Origin: Bacillota bacterium
GTDB taxonomy: Bacteria > Bacillota > Clostridia > Lachnospirales > Lachnospiraceae
Assembly (NCBI GenBank): GCA_023442465.1
Contig: JAEZZQ010000007.1
Location: forward strand, 248,001-312,000
Direction of reading: 5' to 3'
DNA length: 64,000 nucleotides
A model generated the notes under the pieces. That model saw only the letters and a program-made list of their open reading frames with translations. It was not told where the DNA came from and did no database searches. A program made the translations under genes and the position numbers. Positions 26,337 through 34,785 of the stretch are shown here, one piece after another (within the stretch, counting starts at the first letter, position 1; each line of letters begins with the position of its first letter).

Positions 26337-27536
26337 TTATAAATTCTCCCATATGCCTGTGACCATTACCGTCATATCGTCCCGAATCCTGCCTTTGCTT
26401 TGATGCAAACAAAAATTCAATATGTAATTCGCCATTTCTCCCGGATTCTTTAATACTGCTTTTCCAATGACCTCGGGCAAAATATCCTCGCCGATTCCCT
26501 GTGCCAGCGCATCCGTTATGCCATCGGAGAGCATGACGATATAATCACCGTCCACCAGCCTGCGCCTCGTCGTCTCCATATCCATTTCATAGAAAACTCC
26601 CAGAGGAAGATTTCTCGCCGATATTTGATCTACCAAATGCTCTCTTTTAATATAAGAAGGCGCAGAGCCTATCTTGATAAATTCACATACACCCGTATAT
26701 AGGTCAATCTGGCATAAATCCAGAGTGGACATATTCTGAGTCTCACCTCCTGCAATAAGGGAGCCGTTGATCATCTGTACGGCAGTCTCCTTGCAAAAGC
26801 CCGCCTCTAAAAATTTTTCGATCAAATCCACCACGAACTCACTGTCCTTGCACGCTTTTTCACCAGAGCCCATTCCGTCAGACAGAATCGCGGTCAGACT
26901 TCCTTCCTTTTCTTCCACAAAAGCGTAATTATCTCCGGATATGCTCTCCGTCTCCTTTACCGCCTTCGCCACTCCGGTGAGCACATGAAACTTCGGCTCG
27001 TCCATATATTGATAACTGTCCCACTCCTTTCCGACGAAAATAGAACAGTTCCTCGCCGCTATAAGCCGGCAGTTCAACAGCACGGACAGAAGATTCCCCA
27101 CCTCGTCTACACCGGGAGTCGCTCCCTTTAGAGCGCGCATAACGAGGTTCAGTTCCTTGCGCCCATCCGCTTTTTCCAGCATATAAATATCCTTTAGCAG
27201 CACACCCTCTTCCTTCAGGGCATGGGCCAACTGCTTGATTTTGCGTTCACTCATATATACCGGTTTGTAAGCCTCTTCCGCCACCTGTGTCATAATCTGA
27301 GCCATTTCATTTAAATGATCTGCCATTAAATCACGATTTTCCACAAGCCTCCTTCTCCATAAAACCTCCTGTCTATCGTTTACCTGTGCCTGCTCGTCCT
27401 CTTCCTCTCTTTGCATATCAGTAAATGTATTTGCCAGATCCCGAAAGGAATCTGCATACATTAAAAGTTTTCTTTTTCCATATTCCGGCAATACGCTGTC
27501 AAAGGGCGCCTCCCCGTTTACAAGCTGTTTTCTCAC
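26337..27536 (-). CDS. spoIIE: SpoIIE-type serine phosphatase lacking the membrane domain
   Basis: A 399-residue protein matching the cytoplasmic part of SpoIIE, which dephosphorylates SpoIIAA to activate sigma-F in the forespore. Residues about 1-190 correspond to the central regulatory segment (with a helical, coiled-coil-like part). The PP2C domain then shows the metal-binding aspartates in LSDGMGSGEK, LSDGITDA and IRDDMTVM. The ten-helix membrane region of Bacillus SpoIIE (827 residues) is absent, and the 260 bp upstream contain only a terminator and repeats. I start at GTG 27534-27536 with GGAGGG 7 bp upstream; a GTG 15 bp earlier is possible. Context (divIC upstream, tilS downstream) supports the spoIIE identity. 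Confidence 0.88.
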   Translation of the reverse strand: MRKQLVNGEAPFDSVLPEYGKRKLLMYADSFRDLANTFTDMQREEEDEQAQVNDRQEVLWRRRLVENRDLMADHLNEMAQIMTQVAEEAYKPVYMSERKIKQLAHALKEEGVLLKDIYMLEKADGRKELNLVMRALKGATPGVDEVGNLLSVLLNCRLIAARNCSIFVGKEWDSYQYMDEPKFHVLTGVAKAVKETESISGDNYAFVEEKEGSLTAILSDGMGSGEKACKDSEFVVDLIEKFLEAGFCKETAVQMINGSLIAGGETQNMSTLDLCQIDLYTGVCEFIKIGSAPSYIKREHLVDQISARNLPLGVFYEMDMETTRRRLVDGDYIVMLSDGITDALAQGIGEDILPEVIGKAVLKNPGEMANYILNFCLHQSKGRIRDDMTVMVTGIWENL

Positions 27537-27700
27537 TCCGCATCCCTCCACTATAATCTTTACCTGCCGCCTGTAAGTCCGGGCAGCATTACAAATTTAC
27601 CGCGTGAATCATTCACACTACTCTTGTAAGGGAATATTATACAAGAAGTGTTTTGCCGTATTTGTCAAAACCGGGACAAGAATCCGATTTTTATTGCGAC

Positions 27701-27740
27701 AAAAAATGCAGATACCGCTTACTCCGGTTATCTGCATTTA
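27701..27740 (-). terminator. Terminator after divIC-like gene
   Basis: On the minus strand ATGCAGATA and TATCTGCAT form a strong stem with an inner CGG/GCG part, followed by TTTTTT. It separates the divIC-like gene from spoIIE, implying that spoIIE has its own promoter in 27537-27700. Confidence 0.85.
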
Positions 27741-27750
27741 TTATAAGTAT

Positions 27751-27804
27751 CCTTTACTCATTATGAGTGTCCTTTACTCATTATGAGTGCCCTTTACTCA
27801 TTTA
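27751..27804. repeat. 20-bp tandem repeat, 2.7 copies
   Basis: CCTTTACTCATTATGAGTGT is repeated almost exactly at 27751-27770 and 27771-27790, with a third partial copy reaching into the end of the divIC-like gene (27791-27804). Each unit holds the palindrome ACTCATTATGAGT. A looser TTTTTACTCA repeat occurs at 45650-45700. Confidence 0.8.
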
Positions 27805-28103
27805 TCATCCTTAAAAATAATCTCACCTTCATGTACAAGACCCAGCTTATCCTTTGCCACTTCTTCTATGTACTTTTTGGTCTGAGTATATTTCTCATAT
27901 TCAGCAATTTCTTCAGCCCTCTTCTGCTCATCCGCAAGCTGCCCGGTAAGCACCTGCTCCCTCGCTTCGTATATGGCAATCTTCTGCTTCAGCTCAATGC
28001 TGTTTATGGCTACCACAACAAGCAACATAACGACTACCGTTGTCACCAGAAACATGCCAAACTTATTCTGATTTCTCTTACGGTATGCTGCCCGCCTCGC
28101 CAT
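27798..28103 (-). CDS. divIC: Septum formation initiator protein, DivIC/FtsB family
   Basis: A 101-residue bitopic membrane protein of the divisome. A basic N-terminus (MARRAAYRKRNQNK) is followed by one transmembrane helix (residues about 15-34) and an extracytoplasmic coiled coil (IELKQKIAIYEAREQVL through EYEKYTQTKKYIEEVAKDKLGLV), the usual DivIC/FtsB layout. It forms a complex with FtsL and FtsQ/DivIB. The order rqcP-yabP-yabQ-divIC matches Bacillus. It is followed by a strong terminator. Confidence 0.93.
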   Translation of the reverse strand: MARRAAYRKRNQNKFGMFLVTTVVVMLLVVVAINSIELKQKIAIYEAREQVLTGQLADEQKRAEEIAEYEKYTQTKKYIEEVAKDKLGLVHEGEIIFKDDK

Positions 28104-28145
28104 AATAGCCTCCCTGCCTTTCTTTATGTATTGCGTATAAGCTCC

Positions 28146-28634
28146 CTAATGTTTACATAATGTTATTTTAAGCATTTTTATGCAAACCGTCAACTTCTTT
28201 TTTGTATATTTTGCCAATTTTCGCTGTTTTTTAAGCAAATCTGTGCAAAATTTCTTTAATTTTTTTAATAACCAGATTATCGGCTTGAATAGAAAGCCCA
28301 ATACTTTTCGAATCAGATATATTTCTTTCTCTATACAGGTCGATATGATTTTTACAAAATGATTACCGATAATTTTTTTATATATGAGCATGCCCATAGC
28401 TGCTCCAAAAACCGCAAACCATCTGAGTATGCCGTCATTTTCTTCATAGAGCATATAAAATACAGCAATCGCGCAGGCTACCCAGAATACGAAGTCCTCC
28501 AAGGACACAAAAAAGGGACTGTGCCGGAGAAGCCGCCTCCAAATGAGAAAAAAATCGTATACAAAGGTAATAATAATTCCCATCAAAATAGAACTGAGCA
28601 GAAAGTATACCTCGTTTATAATGTCCTGACTCAT
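28146..28634 (-). CDS. yabQ: Spore cortex biosynthesis protein YabQ
   Basis: A 162-residue membrane protein with about four helices in the first 110 residues, beginning MSQDIINEVYFLLSSILMG, and a basic C-terminal tail. This fits YabQ, needed for spore cortex formation and placed in the outer forespore membrane of Bacillus. It starts 7 bp after the yabP stop and precedes the divIC-like gene by 42 bp. Expression is expected from a sigma-E-type promoter upstream of yabP, which I cannot place with confidence. Confidence 0.9.
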   Translation of the reverse strand: MSQDIINEVYFLLSSILMGIIITFVYDFFLIWRRLLRHSPFFVSLEDFVFWVACAIAVFYMLYEENDGILRWFAVFGAAMGMLIYKKIIGNHFVKIISTCIEKEIYLIRKVLGFLFKPIIWLLKKLKKFCTDLLKKQRKLAKYTKKKLTVCIKMLKITLCKH

Positions 28635-28641
28635 GCCTCAC

Positions 28642-28932
28642 CTATTTAAACAGCCTTGAAATAAGGGATTCACCCTTGCCGCCATACCCCGTCACTTCAG
28701 AATAGGTAAGACTGTCTATCTTGCCGTCAATATCCACCTCTCCCTTATCCAGCGTCAGCCGGCTGACATGCAGATCTCCGCCCTTGATCATCAGCATCCC
28801 CTGGTCGGTCTCCAGCAGCACCTCTTTGATATCGAAAGACAGCACGTCGCTTACGCCGCTGATAGTACATGTCCTCCTATTTGTAAGCATCAATTTATGT
28901 GTACGCTGCTTCGCAGTATTCAAATCCTCCAT
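28642..28932 (-). CDS. yabP: Sporulation protein YabP
   Basis: A 96-residue soluble protein of the YabP/YqfC family. The core beta-rich pattern is RTCTISGVSDVLSFDIKEVLLETDQGMLMIKG followed by LHVSRLTLDKGEVDIDGKIDSLTY. The start is placed at the ATG at 28930-28932, with AGAGGGGGTT at ribosome-site distance; an in-frame ATG 48 bp upstream lacks one. YabP acts with YabQ in cortex assembly. Confidence 0.93.
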   Translation of the reverse strand: MEDLNTAKQRTHKLMLTNRRTCTISGVSDVLSFDIKEVLLETDQGMLMIKGGDLHVSRLTLDKGEVDIDGKIDSLTYSEVTGYGGKGESLISRLFK

Positions 28933-29038
28933 AAAAGAACCCCCTCTTATGTGAGATTTAGAAATTATCAGGCAGTGCACTTTACTGCCTTATATTTTCT
29001 TCTCACATTTCTCTTATAGATTATATGAGAGGCCCTTT

Positions 29039-29278
29039 TTAAATATACCGAAACAATTCCTTCGCTTCATCTTTTTTCACGGTTTCTTGTACATCCAGCA
29101 CTTCCACCTTCACATCCTTGTTGCCGAACTGAATCGTAATGATATCCCCCTGCTTCACATTGGAAGATGCCTTTGCCGGCTTGTCATTGATAAGAACCCT
29201 TCCGGCATCGCACGCTTCGTTCGCTACAGTGCGCCTCTTGATAAGGCGCGAAACCTTTAAATATTTGTCCAGCCGCAT
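29039..29278 (-). CDS. rqcP: S4-domain RNA-binding protein RqcP (YabO/HslR-like)
   Basis: A 79-residue protein consisting almost only of an S4 RNA-binding domain (MRLDKYLKVSRLIKRRTVANEACDAGRVLIND). In Bacillus RqcP assists RqcH in adding alanine tails to nascent chains on stalled 60S-like subunits. It is first in the rqcP-yabP-yabQ-divIC series. A family-A repeat starts 28 bp upstream of its start codon, so its leader may contain that structure. Confidence 0.93.
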   Translation of the reverse strand: MRLDKYLKVSRLIKRRTVANEACDAGRVLINDKPAKASSNVKQGDIITIQFGNKDVKVEVLDVQETVKKDEAKELFRYI

Positions 29279-29305
29279 CTCTTATTCTCCTTTATTTATA
29301 TATTA

Positions 29306-29450
29306 AACAAAAGTGTGTTTCGCGCACTCTCACGACCAAGCACTTTGACAGCACCACTTTTGTTCCGAGCGCGTAGCTGCGCATCTATTTCTTTTCAATA
29401 GGCGCATTTTCCTATTTAAAGAACAAAAATAGGTGTACTTTCCTATTACA
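29306..29450. repeat. Family-A interspersed repeat, locus 2
   Basis: The locus has the left arm AACAAAAGTGTG, right arm CACTTTTGTTC, the GCGCGTAGCTGCGC hairpin, a weakened AATAGG/CCTATT hairpin and then a second, internally deleted copy (GAACAAAAATAGG ... CCTATTACAG). Arms covary with the other copies: the right arm lost the bulged base that is present at 41756 and 47826. It lies between hup and rqcP, directly upstream of rqcP. Confidence 0.8.
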
Positions 29451-29451
29451 G

Positions 29452-29481
29452 AAAAAAAGAGAATCTGTCTCCAGATTCTCT
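29452..29481 (-). terminator. Terminator of hup
   Basis: AGAGAATCTG and CAGATTCTCT form a perfect 10-bp stem with a 4-base loop, followed on the minus strand by a T-run. It lies about 20 bp past the hup stop. Confidence 0.9.
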
Positions 29482-29500
29482 TAACATTCAGCATTCGCTA

Positions 29501-29776
29501 TTATGCGTTAACCATATCCTTTAAAGCTTTACCTGCTTTGAATTTAGGAGCCTTGGAAGCTGCAATTTTCATAACTTCGCCGCTCTGAGGATTTCTACCT
29601 TCTCTTGCTGCTCTCTTGGAAACTTCAAATGTACCGAATCCTACTAACTGCACTTTACCATCTTTCTTTAATTCGTCTGCTACTACATCCGTAAAAGCCT
29701 TTAAAGCCTTCTCTGCGTCTTTTTTGGATAATCCAGCCTGATCAGCCATAGCTGCAACCAATTCTGTTTTGTTCAT
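29501..29776 (-). CDS. hup: HU-family DNA-binding protein
   Basis: A 91-residue nucleoid protein that bends DNA. The HU signature GFGTFEVSKRAAREGRNPQ is complete, and the N-terminus MNKTELVAAMADQAGLSKKDA is standard. It stands between mazG and rqcP as in other clostridia and has its own promoter and terminator. Confidence 0.97.
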   Translation of the reverse strand: MNKTELVAAMADQAGLSKKDAEKALKAFTDVVADELKKDGKVQLVGFGTFEVSKRAAREGRNPQSGEVMKIAASKAPKFKAGKALKDMVNA

Positions 29777-29851
29777 GATGAACTCCTCCTGTTATAATGA
29801 GTTTTCGTATTATTCTTCTTAGCAATCCCCTCTTGGAAACGCCTATACATA

Positions 29852-29880
29852 TTTATAGACGTTTTCCGCCCATTTGTCAA
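29852..29880 (-). promoter_or_regulatory. Promoter of hup
   Basis: Minus-strand TTGACA (29875-29880) is followed after 17 bp by TATAAA (29852-29857), a near-consensus sigma-A promoter, about 75 bp upstream of hup. Confidence 0.75.
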
Positions 29881-29908
29881 GGGAAATCTAGCTTTTTTGC
29901 CCTATTTT

Positions 29909-30625
29909 TCAAGGTTTTTCCAGTGGTTCATATTTATCTATAATATCTTCTATTCTATCGGTCAGAATCTGTTCGCCCGATGTCTTAAACCTCCCGGCTA
30001 TATGACATATATTTATGAGCATATCTCCGATTACTTTCTCTGCCTCATCGCTTTCTTCCTCCGGTCGGAATTCTGCCATTTTTCTAACAGCTTCCTCCAG
30101 TGCATTTACGTTTGAGGCATAATCACCTCCCGCTGCGTAGAGCTTGTCCGCCTTCTTCAACACCTTTGACGCTCTCGTAAGTGCAGGAAGTTCCATAGGA
30201 ATCTCGCGTAACGGGGATTCTATCCATGCCTTGCCTTCTTTTTCCTTCTTCTTTATCTCGTCCCAGCTGCTTCGGATACTCTCACCATCCTTTGTTTCAC
30301 TCTGGCTGAAGACGTGGGGATGTCTTCTTATCATTTTCCGGCTTATTTCATCAATGACATCCTCTAGCGTAAAGAGGCCTTCCTCTTTGGCTATCTGAGA
30401 ATGCATTACTACCTGCAGGAGAATATCCCCCAATTCCTCCCGCATATTTTCCGCATCCCCGGTCTTGTCATAAATACGGATGGAGGCAACGAGCTCCGCC
30501 GCCTCCTCCATCATACAAGGCTTTAAGCTGGCATGAGTCTGCACTCTGTCCCAAGGGCAGCCCTCCTCGCTTCTTAAAGTCTCCACTATTCGAATAAAAT
30601 CTTCCATAGAATATTGTCTGTCCAT
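29909..30625 (-). CDS. mazG: Nucleoside triphosphate pyrophosphohydrolase MazG
   Basis: A 238-residue enzyme that hydrolyses NTPs to NMP and pyrophosphate, clearing aberrant nucleotides. The first MazG domain is intact (GCPWDRVQTHASLKPCMMEEAAEL, then REELGDILLQVVMHSQIA). The second domain (residues about 140-235) has the weaker EKVIGDMLINICHIA version. The family length is about 250-260. It lies 10 bp after the PEGA gene and upstream of hup, as in the Bacillus mazG-rqcP neighbourhood. Confidence 0.95.
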   Translation of the reverse strand: MDRQYSMEDFIRIVETLRSEEGCPWDRVQTHASLKPCMMEEAAELVASIRIYDKTGDAENMREELGDILLQVVMHSQIAKEEGLFTLEDVIDEISRKMIRRHPHVFSQSETKDGESIRSSWDEIKKKEKEGKAWIESPLREIPMELPALTRASKVLKKADKLYAAGGDYASNVNALEEAVRKMAEFRPEEESDEAEKVIGDMLINICHIAGRFKTSGEQILTDRIEDIIDKYEPLEKP

Positions 30626-30635
30626 ATTTCTCCCG

Positions 30636-32048
30636 TTAATTGCCGCTTACGGAGTTACCGCTCACAGAATTACCGCTTACCGTACTGCTGCCGGAAGAGT
30701 TGTTGCCGCTCACTGTAGTGCCGTCCTCCTTCACCAGATCCGTAAAGGAATAAGTCACGTCCTTCTCCTCATCGTCTATCTGAACCGTATAGCTCTTCGT
30801 TACATAGCCGGTCTTTCTGAAAGTTATCGTATGAGTTCCCGCCTCTTTCTTAAAGTTAACCGGTGACATTCCTATATAAATACCATCCACATATACCTCC
30901 ACGTCGGAAGGCGAATCGATATATACTCTGTATGAACTGGTCAATTCATTGGCAGATACGCTGGAGGAATTATCTTCCTCTTCCGTTTCTCCCTCCTCTA
31001 AGGCGACGCTGATGCTGGCTAATTCCTGACCTACCTTAATATATTGGGTAACCGTCTCGTAACCGTCCGCCTTGGCAATCATCTGATGTACGCCATACTC
31101 CAGCTCCACCGGGCCGGTAATATCTACCTCGCTGCCATCGATGTAAACGGTGGCCTCACTTGGCGTTACGGCAAAAATAATCTTGCCGGTCTTAGGAGCC
31201 TGCGCTTTTACATCGCTGACATCTAAGATAACCTCCTGGTTCCTGTAAATAGTGACTTTCTTCGTCTCATCGATACCTGCGGCTGTCAGATGCACATCAT
31301 AGGTTCCCTCCGGCACTGCCAAAAGCATATCCTCCGCGATCTGACAGATAACGCTCTGGCCTACCTCAATCCAGCCGCCCTTCAGATATTCATCATCGCT
31401 GAGACTCAGATAACCGTGCCCCCGCTCTACCAATACACTGTATACCGTATTGCCTACACCGCTTATCGTTACGATATCTCCTTTTACAATGTCCTCGAGC
31501 TGAGCTTCCTTGCCTTCAGAGGTAACTACTACGTCGTTTCTCAAGCTGTAAACGCTGCCGCCGATTGCAGCGTTTCTATTTATGGTATCAAAATTATACT
31601 TCTCTACATTTTCAAAAACCCATGCTTTTGCTGACAAATTCATCTGTGCCAGCTTCTTCTTCGCTTTCAGGAAGGTTACATCTACGATGTCCCCGCTCTT
31701 CATCTGAGTCATCGCAAGCGCACTGCCGTACTTATCCATAATAACAGTAGTACCGTCATAGGTAAGCGTATAGTCCCTTCCCGTTTCTATATTCATAAAG
31801 GTAACGCTGCCATTCTCTATATCCAGCTTCCTTATGACTGCCGTATCCACCGAGTCATAGCTTCCGGGCTTTGCGATAACGAATCCCGAATTGTAGCTTT
31901 CATCCGTAGCTTCATGCGCCATACCTATCTTACCTTCGATTGGAATACCGCCTGCCGCAACTATGCCCGCAGTCAATATCAAAAGCACCGCCGCCGTAAA
32001 AACAATCGGCCTGCCCTTTCCAGTCCTTTTCCCAGAATTACTGCGCAT
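30636..32048 (-). CDS. PEGA-domain membrane-anchored protein
   Basis: A 470-residue protein with an N-terminal transmembrane or uncleaved signal segment (residues about 14-35) and a long extracytoplasmic part. Two PEGA repeats are visible: one at about 285-345 (GKIIFAVTPSEATVYIDGSEV) and one at about 375-430 (VYIDSPSDVEVYVDGIYIGMSP). Such domains are small beta modules of surface proteins. The C-terminus is a low-complexity Ser/Gly/Asn/Val tail made of VSGN repeats. The gene starts 25 bp from a family-B repeat and probably shares a transcript with mazG. Function unknown. Confidence 0.85.
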   Translation of the reverse strand: MRSNSGKRTGKGRPIVFTAAVLLILTAGIVAAGGIPIEGKIGMAHEATDESYNSGFVIAKPGSYDSVDTAVIRKLDIENGSVTFMNIETGRDYTLTYDGTTVIMDKYGSALAMTQMKSGDIVDVTFLKAKKKLAQMNLSAKAWVFENVEKYNFDTINRNAAIGGSVYSLRNDVVVTSEGKEAQLEDIVKGDIVTISGVGNTVYSVLVERGHGYLSLSDDEYLKGGWIEVGQSVICQIAEDMLLAVPEGTYDVHLTAAGIDETKKVTIYRNQEVILDVSDVKAQAPKTGKIIFAVTPSEATVYIDGSEVDITGPVELEYGVHQMIAKADGYETVTQYIKVGQELASISVALEEGETEEEDNSSSVSANELTSSYRVYIDSPSDVEVYVDGIYIGMSPVNFKKEAGTHTITFRKTGYVTKSYTVQIDDEEKDVTYSFTDLVKEDGTTVSGNNSSGSSTVSGNSVSGNSVSGN

Positions 32049-32072
32049 GAATACACCTCCTCATTTGTAGTG

Positions 32073-32195
32073 TTACTGTTCACTCCATTCACAGCAACCC
32101 ATGATTTCTGCATTTCAATTCGCTTCGCGAAGCAGAGATCATCTCCTGAATCACGTTCTTACGCATCTTAACAGCAAGTGTTAAGATGCTGTGTA
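32073..32195. repeat. Family-B interspersed repeat, copy 1
   Basis: A sequence of about 123 bp beginning TTACTGTTCAC matches the reverse complement of 42284-42414 over nearly all its length. Three hairpins are seen: GATTTCTGC/GCAGAGATC with an inner TTCGC/GCGAA, and ATCTTAAC/GTTAAGAT. The right terminal repeat is lost (GTGTAAAAA). It sits directly upstream of the PEGA gene. Otherwise 32049-32256 holds no gene. Confidence 0.8.
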
Positions 32196-32256
32196 AAAAT
32201 TAACTTATATTTCCATTTACTTATCGAAATTTTCCTTATATCCTTGTTATTATATA

Positions 32257-33297
32257 CTAATATGCCTTAAAAGAAAAGCATCCGTAAGTACTTTTATAAT
32301 TTTCCAAAAAGCTGATCTTAGCTTGCTCCTGCTCCAAAAGCTTCTCCAGCTTCTCCAGATTGCGCCCCGGAATCCACGCTTTTCCAGAATTATAGTAGAA
32401 ATTCACAATTTTCCAGAACTTCTCAGGATATATGAAACGGTAATACAGATGGGTATAATCCGCAGAAGACATAGCTCTCTCACTGCTGTACGCCTCCAGC
32501 AGAGTTATTCCAAGTTCCTTCGACCAGTCACTCTTTTCTAACAGCTTGCGCATAAAAAGATACAAGTCCCGCACCGGACTATCTTTAATACATTTCTCGA
32601 AGTTGATGACCGCAAAGCTCTGCCCGTCATTATTCCATACCGCATTGGCGGAGGGAACGAGAATGTTGTGATACTGGTAATCACCGTGACATATGACGCT
32701 GGAGCTCTTTTCCTGTCCGGGTGCCGTTTCCCTCAAATAAAAGCGAACCTCTTCCGTGACCTGAAGTGCAAGGTCGAAGAAATAGTCATAATGCTTTAAC
32801 AGAAATATCTCAAAGTTCGTCTTCTGACTCTTCTCCCTAAGAAACTTTCTTACCTTGCGCAGCTCTTTATTATGCTTCTCATATTCCTTGTCAATTTTAA
32901 AGCCTGCGTCCTCGTAACTTCCCTGAAAGTCGGGCATATCAGAAGCATTATGAAGGAGGGCCAATGTTTTTACGGCTTGTATACATTCCTTGGTGTCGCG
33001 AATGTTACATTCCCTGCCGTCAAAGTAGGTTTTTAATATGTATGGCACCTTATCCTGATCGTAAACGACCAGCTCACCGTCCTTAGCCTTCAAAATGGTC
33101 TCCACCATATTAAATCCCTGCTTTTTTATGGAATTAAGCAGCGCATCCTGAAAAAATATCTTATCCCTGGGTCCTGCATATTCCTTTAAAATCAGCAGAC
33201 CCTTGTCAGAGTCGCACAAAATGGCTCCTCTTCCTTTCCACGTTCGAAGCACGTTTATATCATAATTTTCAAGCACGCCAACTGCCCTGTCATTCAC
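32257..33297 (-). CDS. CotS-like spore coat protein / phosphotransferase-fold protein
   Basis: A 346-residue protein of the CotS/YsxE group, with a choline-kinase-like fold. The active-site-like motif VICHGDYQYHNILV is followed by VINFEKCIKDSPVRDLYLFMRK, in which the usual metal-binding aspartate of D[FL]xx is replaced by asparagine (INFE). CotS proteins attach to the inner spore coat. The start is taken as GTG at 33295-33297 because GGGGGGT lies 6 bp upstream and the protein then begins MNDRAVGVLENYDINV; an in-frame ATG 15 bp earlier also exists. Single gene, in a run of minus-strand genes. Confidence 0.85.
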   Translation of the reverse strand: MNDRAVGVLENYDINVLRTWKGRGAILCDSDKGLLILKEYAGPRDKIFFQDALLNSIKKQGFNMVETILKAKDGELVVYDQDKVPYILKTYFDGRECNIRDTKECIQAVKTLALLHNASDMPDFQGSYEDAGFKIDKEYEKHNKELRKVRKFLREKSQKTNFEIFLLKHYDYFFDLALQVTEEVRFYLRETAPGQEKSSSVICHGDYQYHNILVPSANAVWNNDGQSFAVINFEKCIKDSPVRDLYLFMRKLLEKSDWSKELGITLLEAYSSERAMSSADYTHLYYRFIYPEKFWKIVNFYYNSGKAWIPGRNLEKLEKLLEQEQAKISFLENYKSTYGCFSFKAY

Positions 33298-33384
33298 GTG
33301 AATACCCCCCATATCGTAGTTCTATCCTATCTTATGAGGTGATATAGAAAAGTATTCATCTATTGTTTTTCACATAATTGGAAT

Positions 33385-34722
33385 TCAATTTTGCGGATTT
33401 ATCTCTCTCGCGTACTTCAAGAGTTCTTCTTTATTGTTACGTTCAGGCTCCTCTAATACTATCTCCAGCAACCGGTTCAAGACCTCTCCCAGTTCTCTTC
33501 CCGGGGCCATCCCGTCAGAGATGAGGTCGCTGCCCGTTACGGCCAGGGTTTTAAGAGAAACGCACTCCTTCGCTTCCAATACCTGCTCATAAATACGATG
33601 AAGCTGTGAAAGGGTGCTAAGCTTTTCCACCCTCTCGTAATCGCTTTGTGCCAAGGTATCCGCAAGTTTAACGGCAAAAAGATAAGGAAAAATATCTTCT
33701 CCTATTTTATATATGGCTCTTCGCACGCCTCTGGCGGATAAATGCACATCATAATCGTGATAGCGTATCAGTCTGCATACCTTATAAATTGTGTCGTTAT
33801 CGAATTTCAACCGGCGCAGCACTGCCTTGGAAATATCCTCGCCTACCGTCCCGTGATTATAAAAATGGTCTATCCCTGAATCGTCCGTAGTTCTCGTCTC
33901 CGGCTTTCCTATATCATGAAACAGCATTGTCAGCCGCAATACCTTATCCGCCTCTATCTCCTGCATGGAATGCAGCGTATGCTCTCCTACCGAATAGATA
34001 TGATGAGGATTATTCTGGGGAGTCACCATACAACGGTCGAACTCCGGCAGGATAACTCTCGTGATCCCTGTCTCATAGCATACCTTAAGATAATCCGGAT
34101 GAGGGGAGAGGAGCAGCTTTACTAACTCCGTCTGAATCCGTTCTGCGCTTATATTTTTCAGATTCTTTGCCATCTCGGCGATGGCCCTCTTCGTATCCTC
34201 GTGAATGGTATATCCCAACTGTGCCGAGAAGCGAACTGCCCGCATCATACGCAGGGCATCCTCAGAAAACCGTTCCCCGGGATTCCCTACACAGCGTATG
34301 ACCTTTTCTCCTATATCCCGGATTCCGCCGAATACGTCGATCAGGCCGCGGCTGTCGTTATACGCCATGGCGTTAACAGTAAAATCCCGGCGCTTCAAGT
34401 CCTCCACAATATCAGCGGTGAAAATGACTTCCTTAGGGTGCCTGCTGTCCTCATATTCCCCGTCTATCCGATACGTGGTTACCTCGAAGCCTTCTTTATC
34501 CATGAGGACGGTAACCGTGCCGTGCTTAATTCCGGTATCCACGGTTCTTCTAAAAAGCTCTTTGATTTTATCCGGCTTGGCCGAGGTGGTAATGTCCCAA
34601 TCGTCCGGCTTCCGTCCCAGAATCGAATCTCTCACACAGCCGCCCACCGCATAGGCCTCGTATCCTGCCTTCTCTATAACCGTTATAATTTCTCTTACCT
34701 TTTCCGGCAGCTCAATATACAT
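33385..34722 (-). CDS. cca: CCA tRNA nucleotidyltransferase with HD domain
   Basis: A 445-residue enzyme that adds or repairs the 3' CCA of tRNAs. This is needed here, as both tRNAs in the window lack encoded CCA. The nucleotidyltransferase motif GCVRDSILGRKPDDWDITT includes the catalytic aspartates, and the RRDFTVNAMAYN motif follows. A C-terminal HD domain (MLFHDIGKPETRT) is present. The ribosome site is weak. It is downstream of ackA by 63 bp, so they may be co-transcribed. Confidence 0.95.
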   Translation of the reverse strand: MYIELPEKVREIITVIEKAGYEAYAVGGCVRDSILGRKPDDWDITTSAKPDKIKELFRRTVDTGIKHGTVTVLMDKEGFEVTTYRIDGEYEDSRHPKEVIFTADIVEDLKRRDFTVNAMAYNDSRGLIDVFGGIRDIGEKVIRCVGNPGERFSEDALRMMRAVRFSAQLGYTIHEDTKRAIAEMAKNLKNISAERIQTELVKLLLSPHPDYLKVCYETGITRVILPEFDRCMVTPQNNPHHIYSVGEHTLHSMQEIEADKVLRLTMLFHDIGKPETRTTDDSGIDHFYNHGTVGEDISKAVLRRLKFDNDTIYKVCRLIRYHDYDVHLSARGVRRAIYKIGEDIFPYLFAVKLADTLAQSDYERVEKLSTLSQLHRIYEQVLEAKECVSLKTLAVTGSDLISDGMAPGRELGEVLNRLLEIVLEEPERNNKEELLKYAREINPQN

Positions 34723-34785
34723 AAAAATGTCTATGCCCTTTCCATTACCTGCAAGCTCACTGCCGCAGGTACAAATTTGCGTCAG

